NCBI GenBank assembly: GCA_025936205.1
Contig: JAICTU010000305.1
Location: forward strand, 1 to 11,299
Length of the DNA stretch: 11,299 bases
Reading direction: 5' to 3'
DNA from: Polyangiaceae bacterium
GTDB taxonomy: Bacteria > Myxococcota > Polyangia > Polyangiales > Polyangiaceae
A program made the translations under genes and the position numbers. Below, piece after piece: positions 1 to 5,892 of the stretch (positions are counted from its first letter, which is position 1; each line of letters starts with the position of its first letter). The notes under the pieces are model-generated. The model was not told the origin of the DNA. It worked only from the letters and a program-made list of their open reading frames with translations, and made no database searches.

Positions 1-122
1 CGGCAGCCAATTCGCCGGCAGCCAATTCGCCGGCAGCCAATTCGCCGGCAGCCAATTCGCCGGCAGCCAATTCGCCGGCAGCCAATTCGCCGGCAGCCAA
101 TTCGCCGGCAGCCAATTCGCCG
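1..122 (+). repeat. 15-bp perfect tandem repeat, at least 8 copies, coding (AANSP)n
   Basis: The unit cggcagccaattcgc is repeated eight times without a mismatch at 1-120, and the array is cut by the left edge, so its true length is unknown. In the frame of the downstream gene (codons starting at 3) each unit reads Ala-Ala-Asn-Ser-Pro. The eighth pentapeptide ends at 122 and the protein continues Pro-Glu-Gln-Thr. The unit length is a multiple of three and none of its six frames contains a stop, so gain or loss of copies would change linker length without breaking the gene. There are no spacers, so it is not a CRISPR array. Confidence 0.95.
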
Positions 123-1052
123 CCTGAGCAGACGATTGCACCCGTGTTGCCCGCGAGTGGCGCTGGGGCGGGCATGATGCCGCCGGCGGCGGGTGCTCTG
201 CAGCCGGCGCTGCCCGTCGTCGAAAATCCCGATCACGAGCAGTTGCTCGCCAGCGCGGTCCCGGAGCTGGCGAGCAACAAACGGCGCGTCTACGACCTGT
301 GGCGCACGCTGATCGAGGCGCGCGACACGCAGGCTGCCCAGCAATATCTCGCCGAGAGCTACATCCAGCACAACCCGAACGCCGACACGGGCCGCCCTGG
401 CGTGCTGGCTTACTTCGCGAGCCTCGGCGCACCGCTCGCGGTGCAGGAGCGCGTGCAGGCCAAGCTCGTGGCGATGGTGGCGGAGGGCAACTTCGTGGCG
501 GTGGCGCGCGTGGATGAACGCGACCAGCCGCGCGCGTACACGACCACCTGGTTCGACTTATTTCGCTTCGAGGATGGTTTGATCGCCGAGCACTGGGATC
601 CGGCGGTGCTGCCCGCGGGGGGCAGCCCGCGCGGCTACGTGCCGCCCGAGCAGAACCCCGATCAGGAGGGCTCGCTCGCCAGCAGCGACGCGCAGCTCGC
701 CAGCAACAAGCGGCTGGTCTACGACATGTGGCGGACGTTGCTCGACGCGCAGCAGGTGGAGCAGGCTCCCCAGTTCCTGGCGGATGGCTACATTCAGCAC
801 AACCCGCAAGCCAACACGGGCTTGCAGGGCTTCCTGGCGTTTTTCCGCCAGTTTGCTCAACCGAAAGCGGTGCAGCCCACGGTCGCCAACTTCATCCAGA
901 TGGTCGCCGAGGGCGACCTGGTCGTGCTCGCAACGGTTCGTTCGTACACGAATGCAGCCGCTCCTTATGCGAGCACCTGGTTCGACATGTTCCGGGTGAG
1001 CGAGGCCAAGCTGGTGGAGCACTGGGACACGGGCACGTTGCCAGTCCCATGA
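1..1052 (+). CDS. Tandem SnoaL/NTF2-like domain protein with AANSP-repeat linker (5' end outside window)
   Basis: The reading frame is open from the left edge (first full codon at 3) to TGA at 1050-1052, so the true start lies upstream; GTG at 144 is only an internal candidate. Order: (AANSP)8 linker, a Pro/Ala-rich stretch (about 123-265), SnoaL-like domain 1 (about 270-600), short linker, SnoaL-like domain 2 (about 690-1045). The two domains are clear duplicates. Each begins with Leu-Ala-Ser-Asn-Lys-Arg, carries a Tyr-Ile-Gln-His-Asn-Pro motif (360-377 and 789-806), has a Thr-Trp-Phe-Asp strand, and ends in Glu-His-Trp-Asp. The alpha+beta-barrel fold is used by polyketide cyclases, isomerases and many non-enzymatic binding proteins, so the substrate is unknown. 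A repeat linker of this kind often joins an exported or lipoprotein N-terminus to folded domains; that is inference because the N-terminus is missing. The stop overlaps the ABC ATPase start (ATGA). Confidence 0.85.
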   Translation, partial: AANSPAANSPAANSPAANSPAANSPAANSPAANSPAANSPPEQTIAPVLPASGAGAGMMPPAAGALQPALPVVENPDHEQLLASAVPELASNKRRVYDLWRTLIEARDTQAAQQYLAESYIQHNPNADTGRPGVLAYFASLGAPLAVQERVQAKLVAMVAEGNFVAVARVDERDQPRAYTTTWFDLFRFEDGLIAEHWDPAVLPAGGSPRGYVPPEQNPDQEGSLASSDAQLASNKRLVYDMWRTLLDAQQVEQAPQFLADGYIQHNPQANTGLQGFLAFFRQFAQPKAVQPTVANFIQMVAEGDLVVLATVRSYTNAAAPYASTWFDMFRVSEAKLVEHWDTGTLPVP

Positions 1053-1819
1053 TTTCGGTTCAGAAGCTGAGCAAGCTCTTTGGCACCCAAACGGCCGTCC
1101 ACGAGCTTTCGTTCGACGTGCCCGCCGGGCAGATCGTCGGCTTTCTGGGACCGAATGGCGCCGGCAAGTCGACCACGCTGAAGATGCTCACCGGTATGCT
1201 GGAGCCCTCGGCGGGGACGGCCAGCATCTGTGGTTTTGACCTGCGCCGACAGCCGATCGAGGTCAAGCGGCATGTGGGCTTCGTGCCCGAGTCCGGCGCC
1301 GTGTTCGAATCGCTGACTGGGCTCGAGTATCTGGAGCTGATCGCGGCGCTCTACGGCATCCCCAAGCAGGTCGCCGAGCCACGCATCCGGCAGTTCATCG
1401 CATTCTTCGATCTCGCCTTCGACACGTTGACGGAGAAGCTGCTCGGCGCGTACTCGAAGGGCATGCGGCGCAAGGTCGTGATCACCGCGGGACTCTTGCA
1501 CAACCCGCCGGTGGTGTTCTTCGATGAGCCGCTCGACGGGCTGGACGCCAACGCGGCGGTCGGCTTCAAGACGCTGATCCAGACGCTGGCGCGCGAAGGC
1601 AAGACCATCCTGTACAGCTCGCACATCCTGGACGTGGTGGAGCGAGTCTGCGACCGTGTGCTCATCATCGACAAAGGGCGCCTGCTGCTCGATGGACCTC
1701 CAGAGGAGCTGGTGGCAGCGCACGGGGCGGGCACGCTGGAGCGGCTGTTCACGGAGCTAACCGGCGGCGTGGAGCTGCAGCAACGAGCCGCAGATTTCGC
1801 CAAGACGTTTTTGACATGA
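1049..1819 (+). CDS. ABC transporter ATP-binding protein
   Basis: This 256-residue protein is the cytoplasmic ATPase of an ABC-2-type transporter, powering the permease encoded next. Motifs seen: Walker A Gly-Pro-Asn-Gly-Ala-Gly-Lys-Ser-Thr (residues 34-42), a Q-loop region where the usual Gln appears as Glu81 (Phe-Val-Pro-Glu), signature Tyr-Ser-Lys-Gly-Met-Arg (135-140), Walker B Val-Val-Phe-Phe-Asp-Glu-Pro (155-161), D-loop Gly-Leu-Asp (164-166) and switch His192. All catalytic elements look intact. The ATG at 1049 overlaps the previous stop (ATGA) and gives a normal N-terminus (MISVQKLSKLFG); the frame is open further upstream only as a shadow of the SnoaL gene. The stop overlaps the permease start by the same ATGA arrangement, indicating translational coupling. 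The substrate cannot be inferred; export or membrane-stress functions are common in this class. Confidence 0.95.
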   Translation: MISVQKLSKLFGTQTAVHELSFDVPAGQIVGFLGPNGAGKSTTLKMLTGMLEPSAGTASICGFDLRRQPIEVKRHVGFVPESGAVFESLTGLEYLELIAALYGIPKQVAEPRIRQFIAFFDLAFDTLTEKLLGAYSKGMRRKVVITAGLLHNPPVVFFDEPLDGLDANAAVGFKTLIQTLAREGKTILYSSHILDVVERVCDRVLIIDKGRLLLDGPPEELVAAHGAGTLERLFTELTGGVELQQRAADFAKTFLT

Positions 1820-2043
1820 GCAGCGAGGCACGCGCCGAGCTCGTGCCCGCCGAGACCCAGCGCGCGCTCCGGCGCCTGTTCCTGACGCTGTTCTTGCGCG
1901 GCCGGACCGCCCGCGGACTGCGCCGCTCGTCCGCGCCGCGGTCGATCGGCGTCAAGCTGATCTTGACGCTCGTGGTGTACACGATGGTGGGGTTCAGCGC
2001 GTTTGCCTTCTGGGGCCGTTCCGTTTTAGTGCTGTCCTCCTAA
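1816..2043 (+). CDS. ABC-2-type permease, N-terminal fragment (gene interrupted by in-frame TAA)
   Basis: Seventy-five residues start at an ATG overlapping the ATPase stop. They comprise a basic cytoplasmic segment and one hydrophobic helix (IGVKLILTLVVYTMVGFSAF region), ending at TAA 2041-2043. The same frame continues at once as Leu-Asn-Ala-Met-Thr-Phe-Leu-Phe-Leu-Gly into the 462-residue downstream frame. This is therefore best read as the first part of one permease of about 541 codons (1816-3441) carrying a premature stop, not as a separate small gene. No Shine-Dalgarno sequence is visible before 1816, so translation probably depends on coupling to the ATPase. Alternatives are a sequencing error at 2041-2043, a true nonsense mutation, or a naturally split transporter. 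Confidence 0.7.
   Translation: MSSEARAELVPAETQRALRRLFLTLFLRGRTARGLRRSSAPRSIGVKLILTLVVYTMVGFSAFAFWGRSVLVLSS
2041..2043 (+). other. In-frame TAA interrupting the permease reading frame
   Basis: The codons on both sides are in the same frame (1816 and 2053 are both 1 modulo 3) with no other stop between 1816 and 3441. One substitution (for example TAC or TAT to TAA, restoring Tyr) would join the halves. The next ATG (2053) is nine bases after the stop, close enough for termination-reinitiation, but the bases before it (tcctcctaactgaatgcc) contain no Shine-Dalgarno sequence. Confidence 0.85.
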
Positions 2044-2052
2044 CTGAATGCC

Positions 2053-3441
2053 ATGACCTTCCTGTTTCTGGGGATGTTCGTGGCAGCTTCCGGCGGCGAG
2101 GTGCTGTTCAACGAGCAAGAGGCGGAAATTCTGTTGCACCGCCCGGTGCCGCCGCGCAGCTTGCTGTGGGCCAAGATCCGCGTGCTGGTCGAGGTCTCGT
2201 TGTGGCTCTCCGCGGCGTTGAACCTGGGCGGATTCATCGCGGGCGTGGCCATGCCCGGAGGCAGCTGGCTGTTTCTGATCGCACACGCTGCCTCCGTGGC
2301 GCTCGAGGCGCTGTTCTGCACGGGCTGCGTGGTGGTCGTGTATCAACTGTGCCTGCGCTGGTTCGGCCGCGAGCGGCTCGACGGCTTGATGACGACGGCC
2401 CAGGTTCTGGTGGCGCTCTCGATCACGTTCGGTGGCCAGCTGATGCCGCAGCTGATCGCGCGCTTCGGCGGCACCTTCGAGCTGAGCACGGGCTCGTGGT
2501 GGCTCAGCTTCTTTCCGCCCATCTGGTTCGCGGCGCTGGACGACGCACTGGCGGGGGACCGAGCGCTCGGTTCGTGGGCGCTCGCCGGTCTGGGAGGCCT
2601 GGCGACGGCCGGACTCTTGGCTCTATCGTTTGGGCGTCTGGCGCGCGACTATGAGCAAGGGCTGCAGGCGCTCGGCGAAACCCGGCGCGCGCCGGCGGGC
2701 AGGCGCGCGAAGCGCCGCTGGTTCGATCGACTGGTGCAGCATCCGCCGCTCAGCTGGTGGTTGCGTGACTCGGTGGTGCGCGCGTCCTTCTTGCTCACGG
2801 CGGCGTACCTGGTCCGTGATCGGGAGGTCAAGCTGCGGGTCTATCCCGGGCTGGCGCCGGTCTTTGCGATGCCGATCGTATTTCTGCTGCGCGGAGGGCG
2901 CGAGGGCGGCGGCGGCTTTGCCGTCGCGTTCTCGGGAGCCTTGCTCGGGCTGGTTCCGGCCCTGGCGCTGGGCACGCTGCGCTATTCCCAACACTGGCAG
3001 GCCTCCGATGTATTCCGCGCCGCCCCCATGGCGGGCCCGGCGCAGCTCTGTCACGGCGCCCGGCGTGCGGTGATGGTGGTGTTCACGCTGCCCGTGCTGT
3101 GCGTGTTCCTGGCGATCGTGCTGCTCTCGAGAGCGGCACCGTCCGATCTGATGTTGCTGTTGCCGGGTTTCTTGCTGCTCCCGCTGCAGAGCCTTTATCC
3201 CTGCTTGACGGGAGAGGCCGTGCCGCTCTCCATGCCGAGCGAAGAGGCCAAGGCAGCGGCTCGCGGCTATCAGATGATCGGTGTGATGCTGGTCTCGTTT
3301 CTGGTCTGCGGGGCGGCGCTGTGGGCGCGCTCACGGGGCTGGTTCTGGTGGCTCGTGGCCGGTGAAATGGTCGTCGTCTCGGTGCTCTACCTGCTCTTGC
3401 GCGCGGTGGCGGCCAGGGTTCGCTGGCCCAGCATGGAGTAG
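2053..3441 (+). CDS. ABC-2-type transporter permease, main C-terminal part
   Basis: This 462-residue, strongly hydrophobic protein has about eleven candidate membrane helices, starting immediately with MTFLFLGMFVAASGG. It is the membrane subunit expected for the ATPase at 1049-1819. Recognisable stretches include a cytoplasmic loop (EVLFNEQEAEILLHRPVPPR), the Phe-Cys-Thr-Gly-Cys region, and Cys-Leu-Arg-Trp-Phe-Gly-Arg-Glu-Arg-Leu-Asp-Gly-Leu-Met. From memory these resemble large permeases encoded beside such ATPases in myxobacteria; no search was possible. The ATG at 2053 lies in the middle of what should be a continuous protein (see 1816-2043) and has no ribosome binding site. The first cytoplasmic segment and first helix are missing from this part, so whether it assembles alone is uncertain. 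The stop at 3439-3441 is followed by a 17-bp gap to the globin start, consistent with one operon. Confidence 0.8.
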   Translation: MTFLFLGMFVAASGGEVLFNEQEAEILLHRPVPPRSLLWAKIRVLVEVSLWLSAALNLGGFIAGVAMPGGSWLFLIAHAASVALEALFCTGCVVVVYQLCLRWFGRERLDGLMTTAQVLVALSITFGGQLMPQLIARFGGTFELSTGSWWLSFFPPIWFAALDDALAGDRALGSWALAGLGGLATAGLLALSFGRLARDYEQGLQALGETRRAPAGRRAKRRWFDRLVQHPPLSWWLRDSVVRASFLLTAAYLVRDREVKLRVYPGLAPVFAMPIVFLLRGGREGGGGFAVAFSGALLGLVPALALGTLRYSQHWQASDVFRAAPMAGPAQLCHGARRAVMVVFTLPVLCVFLAIVLLSRAAPSDLMLLLPGFLLLPLQSLYPCLTGEAVPLSMPSEEAKAAARGYQMIGVMLVSFLVCGAALWARSRGWFWWLVAGEMVVVSVLYLLLRAVAARVRWPSME

Positions 3442-3458
3442 GGGGCATCCGCAAAGAG

Positions 3459-3713
3459 ATGGAGCACCGCCGCTTTCTGGCCCACCCGGGCGCCCAGCGC
3501 TCCTTTGCCGGTGAAGCGCTGCTGGCCCAGGTCGGCGGCAACTCCGCGATCAGCAGCCTGATCGACGGCCTGTACGCGCGCATCGAGAGCGACCGCGCGC
3601 TGAGGCCTTTGTTCGGGCGCGATCTGTCCAACGAGCGGGAGGCGCAGAAGCGCTTCTTCAGCGAATGGCTGGGGGGCAGGCGGCCTACAGCGAGCGAGCC
3701 TTCCTGCCGCTGA
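3459..3713 (+). CDS. Truncated haemoglobin (group II-like), N-terminal part; out of frame with its C-terminal half
   Basis: The 84-residue frame encodes the first half of a truncated (2/2) globin fold. It has a helix B with Leu-Ile-Asp-Gly-Leu-Tyr (Tyr39 at the B10 position), then Asp-Arg-Ala-Leu-Arg-Pro-Leu-Phe-Gly (Phe52, CD1-like), then helix E running into Phe-Phe-Ser-Glu-Trp-Leu-Gly-Gly. After Gly-Gly the family resemblance leaves this frame: residues 74-84 (Arg-Arg-Pro-Thr... to TGA 3711-3713) look random. The expected continuation, Tyr-Ser-Glu-Arg followed by the proximal-His helix, appears one frame away in the CDS at 3665. Truncated globins bind haem and O2, CO or NO in the cytoplasm. 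The start ATG follows a weak aaagag directly, so expression probably relies on readthrough from the permease gene. Either a lost G in the six-G run at 3671-3676 or ribosomal frameshifting explains the break. Confidence 0.8.
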   Translation: MEHRRFLAHPGAQRSFAGEALLAQVGGNSAISSLIDGLYARIESDRALRPLFGRDLSNEREAQKRFFSEWLGGRRPTASEPSCR

Positions 3714-4906
3714 AGCATCGCCACGACCTGCTGCCGATCACTCGTGCGCTCGCCGAGCGCTGGCTCGGGCACTTTTCTTCGGCGCTCGAGGACTCGGTGC
3801 CCGACGCGGGCGCGCGCGCCCGGCTCGATGCGCAAACGCGGCTGCTGGCACTGGCGCTGGTCAACGAGCAGGGGCGCCCCTCCGCGCTGCGCGCGCAGCC
3901 CCATGGCACCTGTCTGCGCTACCAACCGGCGAGCGAGGCCCTGGCGCTGGCCCGGCGAGGCGACTCGGCGGCCCTCGGGCAGTTGCTGTCGAGTGCGCCG
4001 GACGTGCTCGCGTCCGCCCCCCACGCCGCGAGGTTGTTGCACCTGGCGGTCTTCGCGGGCCGGAGCGCGACGGTGGAGTTGCTCCTCGGGCGGGGCGTCG
4101 ATGTCAACTTGCCGTCGCCGATCGAGCCGCTGGTGTTCGTGACGCCGCTGTGCACCGCGCGCTTGAAGGGGCACTCGGCGCTGGAGTCTCTGTTACTGGA
4201 ACGCGGGGCGCGCGAAGATATTTTCACGCATGCCTTCCTGGGTGATCTGGCGCGACTGGGCGCCGATCTGGAGCAGGGGTCGCCGGCGCAGAGCAGCGAT
4301 CCCGCGGTGGATGTGCTGGAGATCACGCCTGTGCACCACGCCGTCGCGGGCGAGCGCGTCGACGCGCTGCGGGTGTTGCTCGAGCGCGTGCCCGGCCGCA
4401 ACGGGCCGCTGCGCGGCGGCGGGCGAGCCTTGCGCGAAGCCGCCGCGCGCGAGAATGTCGCGCTGGTACGCTTGCTGCTGGATCATGGCGCACCGGCGTC
4501 GGCGATCGCTGCGGGGCGCTGGGTGTTGCATCCCGAGCTCGCGCCCTTGCTTGCGCGCGCGGGCGCAGCGGTCGATCGCTCGGGCGCGTGGATCGGCCTC
4601 TGTTGCACCGGCAATCAGGGGCGCAAAGACGACCCCGAATACGTCGCCGCATTGCTGCGCCATGGCGCGCGCGTGGACGATCGGCGCAGCGTGGGGCAGG
4701 GCACGGACGGGGGCCGCGCCAGCGCGTTGCACTACGCGGCCAAGGCTGCTTTCCTGAAGACGATCGAGCTGCTGCTGGCGCACGGCGCCGATCCCGATGC
4801 GCGCGATGACCACGGGCTGACTCCGCTCGACTGGCTCGGGCGCGCGGCGAAGTCGGTGGACCGAGCCGCCGTGGCGCGGCTTCTGAGGGCAGGCGCTCGC
4901 TCATGA
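3665..4906 (+). CDS. Truncated-haemoglobin C-terminal half fused to ankyrin repeats
   Basis: Residues 5-45 of this frame supply the missing second half of the globin: Gln-Ala-Ala-Tyr-Ser-Glu-Arg, then Lys-His-Arg-His-Asp (proximal His candidate at 3722-3724) followed by Leu-Leu-Pro-Ile, then Ala-Glu-Arg-Trp-Leu-Gly-His-Phe (Trp at the G8 position typical of group II). After a linker, about six ankyrin-type repeats follow. Examples are RLLHLAVFAGRSATVELLL, Thr-Pro-Leu-Cys-Thr-Ala, VHHAVAGERVDALRVLL, REAAARENVALVRLLLDHG, and the last and best, ALHYAAKAAFLKTIELLLAH followed by Gly-Ala-Asp-Pro-Asp-Ala. ATG 3665 has no nearby ribosome binding site and lies inside the globin motif, so it is probably not a real start. 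The intended product is about 482 residues from 3459. Ankyrin repeats bind proteins, suggesting that a partner is controlled or reported on by haem-ligand state (inference). The stop overlaps the next start (ATGA). Confidence 0.85.
   Translation: MAGGQAAYSERAFLPLKHRHDLLPITRALAERWLGHFSSALEDSVPDAGARARLDAQTRLLALALVNEQGRPSALRAQPHGTCLRYQPASEALALARRGDSAALGQLLSSAPDVLASAPHAARLLHLAVFAGRSATVELLLGRGVDVNLPSPIEPLVFVTPLCTARLKGHSALESLLLERGAREDIFTHAFLGDLARLGADLEQGSPAQSSDPAVDVLEITPVHHAVAGERVDALRVLLERVPGRNGPLRGGGRALREAAARENVALVRLLLDHGAPASAIAAGRWVLHPELAPLLARAGAAVDRSGAWIGLCCTGNQGRKDDPEYVAALLRHGARVDDRRSVGQGTDGGRASALHYAAKAAFLKTIELLLAHGADPDARDDHGLTPLDWLGRAAKSVDRAAVARLLRAGARS
3671..3677 (+). other. Frame change at GGGGGGC: lost G or -1 slippery heptamer
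   Basis: In the globin frame the codons are ctG GGG GGC, which fits the X XXY YYZ pattern for tandem -1 slippage (P-site GGG re-pairs on GGG, A-site GGC on GGG). A -1 shift here gives Glu-Trp-Leu-Gly-Gly-Gln-Ala-Ala-Tyr-Ser-Glu-Arg, a proper truncated-globin sequence, and leads into the ankyrin frame ending at 4906. An imperfect hairpin follows: 3675-3680 pairs with 3703-3708 and 3682-3684 with 3698-3700. Its base overlaps the slip site, unlike classical stimulators that start 5-9 bases downstream. One extra G in the run would restore the frame equally well, so a homopolymer sequencing error is a serious alternative. Confidence 0.6.
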
Positions 4907-5868
4907 AGGTCGTCATTCCCGGTGGCAGCGGGCAAGTGGGCGCGCTCCTGGTGCGCGCCCTGCGCGCGCGCGGCGCCGAGGTGGTGCTGCTCAGCCGTAC
5001 TGCGGGCAGCGAGCAGGGCGTACGCCGCGTCGCCTGGGACGGACGCACGCTGGGCGCCTGGGCGAGCGAAGTCGACGGTGCCGACGTGGTGATCAACCTG
5101 GCAGGCCGGAGCGTGAACTGCCGCTACACGGCGGAACATCGCCGGGCCATGCTCGACTCGCGCGTGGACTCGACGCGCGCGATCGGTCTCGCCATCGCCG
5201 CTGCGTCGCGTCCCCCGCGCGCCTGGCTGCAGATGAGCACCGCGACGATCTACGCACACCGCTTCGATGCGCCCAACGACGAGCGCACGGGCCGCATCGG
5301 CGGAGGCGAGCCCGGAGCGCCCGAGGCCTGGCGCTGCAGCGTGCAGATCGCGCAGGCCTGGGAGCGCGCGCAGCAGGAGAGCGCGACACCCGCCACGCGC
5401 CAGGTGGCCCTGCGCACCTCCATGGTGATGAGCCCGGATCGCGGCGGCATCTTCGACGTGCTCCTGGGTTTGACGCGCGCGGGCCTCGGCGGCGCGATCG
5501 CGAGCGGCCGCCAGCTGATCTCCTGGATCCATGAGCGCGACTTCACGCGCGCGGTCGAGTTTTTGATCGAACGCGAGGAGCTCCGGGGCGCGCTGAACCT
5601 GACGGCGCCGAACCCGCTGCCGCAGCGTGAGTTCATGGCCGTGTTGCGCGCTGCGTGGGGGACGCGAGTGGGCCTGCCGGCAGCGGCCTGGATGGTGGAG
5701 ATCGGTGCCTTCTTCCTGCGCACGGAGAGCGAGCTACCGCTCGAGAGCCGATACGTGATCCCGGGTCGTCTGCTCGAGGCGGGGTTTCGCTTCGAGCTGC
5801 CGGACTGGTCGGAGGCGGCGCGGGACCTGGTGGGACGTTGGCGGCAGTCGAAGCCAGCCCCGTACTGA
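4903..5868 (+). CDS. TIGR01777-family epimerase-like NAD(P)-binding protein (atypical SDR)
   Basis: This 321-residue Rossmann-fold protein starts MKVVIPGGSGQVG, with the dinucleotide motif Gly7-x-x-Gly10-x-x-Gly13 at the extreme N-terminus. Family marks follow: Asp-Val-Val-Ile-Asn-Leu-Ala-Gly; a Ser-Arg-Val-Asp-Ser-Thr-Arg-Ala helix; Met-Ser-Thr-Ala-Thr-Ile-Tyr in place of the usual Ser-Ser-Ala-x-x-Tyr-Gly; a Gly-Leu-Gly-Gly ... Ser-Trp-Ile-His-Glu-Arg-Asp segment; Leu-Asn-Leu-Thr-Ala-Pro-Asn-Pro; and a C-terminal DUF1731-like Arg-Tyr-Val-Ile-Pro-Gly-Arg-Leu-Leu-Glu-Ala-Gly-Phe. Length is slightly above the usual 290-300. The family is widespread but its substrates are largely unknown. ATG 4903 overlaps the ankyrin gene's stop, with aggg about 14 bases upstream. 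It is the last gene of the + strand operon and ends 24 bp from a convergent gene; no clear terminator is visible between them. Confidence 0.9.
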   Translation: MKVVIPGGSGQVGALLVRALRARGAEVVLLSRTAGSEQGVRRVAWDGRTLGAWASEVDGADVVINLAGRSVNCRYTAEHRRAMLDSRVDSTRAIGLAIAAASRPPRAWLQMSTATIYAHRFDAPNDERTGRIGGGEPGAPEAWRCSVQIAQAWERAQQESATPATRQVALRTSMVMSPDRGGIFDVLLGLTRAGLGGAIASGRQLISWIHERDFTRAVEFLIEREELRGALNLTAPNPLPQREFMAVLRAAWGTRVGLPAAAWMVEIGAFFLRTESELPLESRYVIPGRLLEAGFRFELPDWSEAARDLVGRWRQSKPAPY

Positions 5869-5892
5869 CACTCGGCTGCGCTCCCGGCGCAC

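Noticed and set aside
1..120. Short repeat array as a CRISPR
   Set aside because: Units are contiguous 15-mers with no spacers, and they are in frame with a protein.
3083..4174. 363-codon minus-strand frame across the permease and globin-ankyrin genes
   Set aside because: It is antisense to two genes with recognisable families, spans their boundary, and its composition is that of a shadow frame.
5869..5892. Terminator between the convergent SDR and BASS genes
   Set aside because: The 24-bp gap has no solid hairpin and no T or A run.
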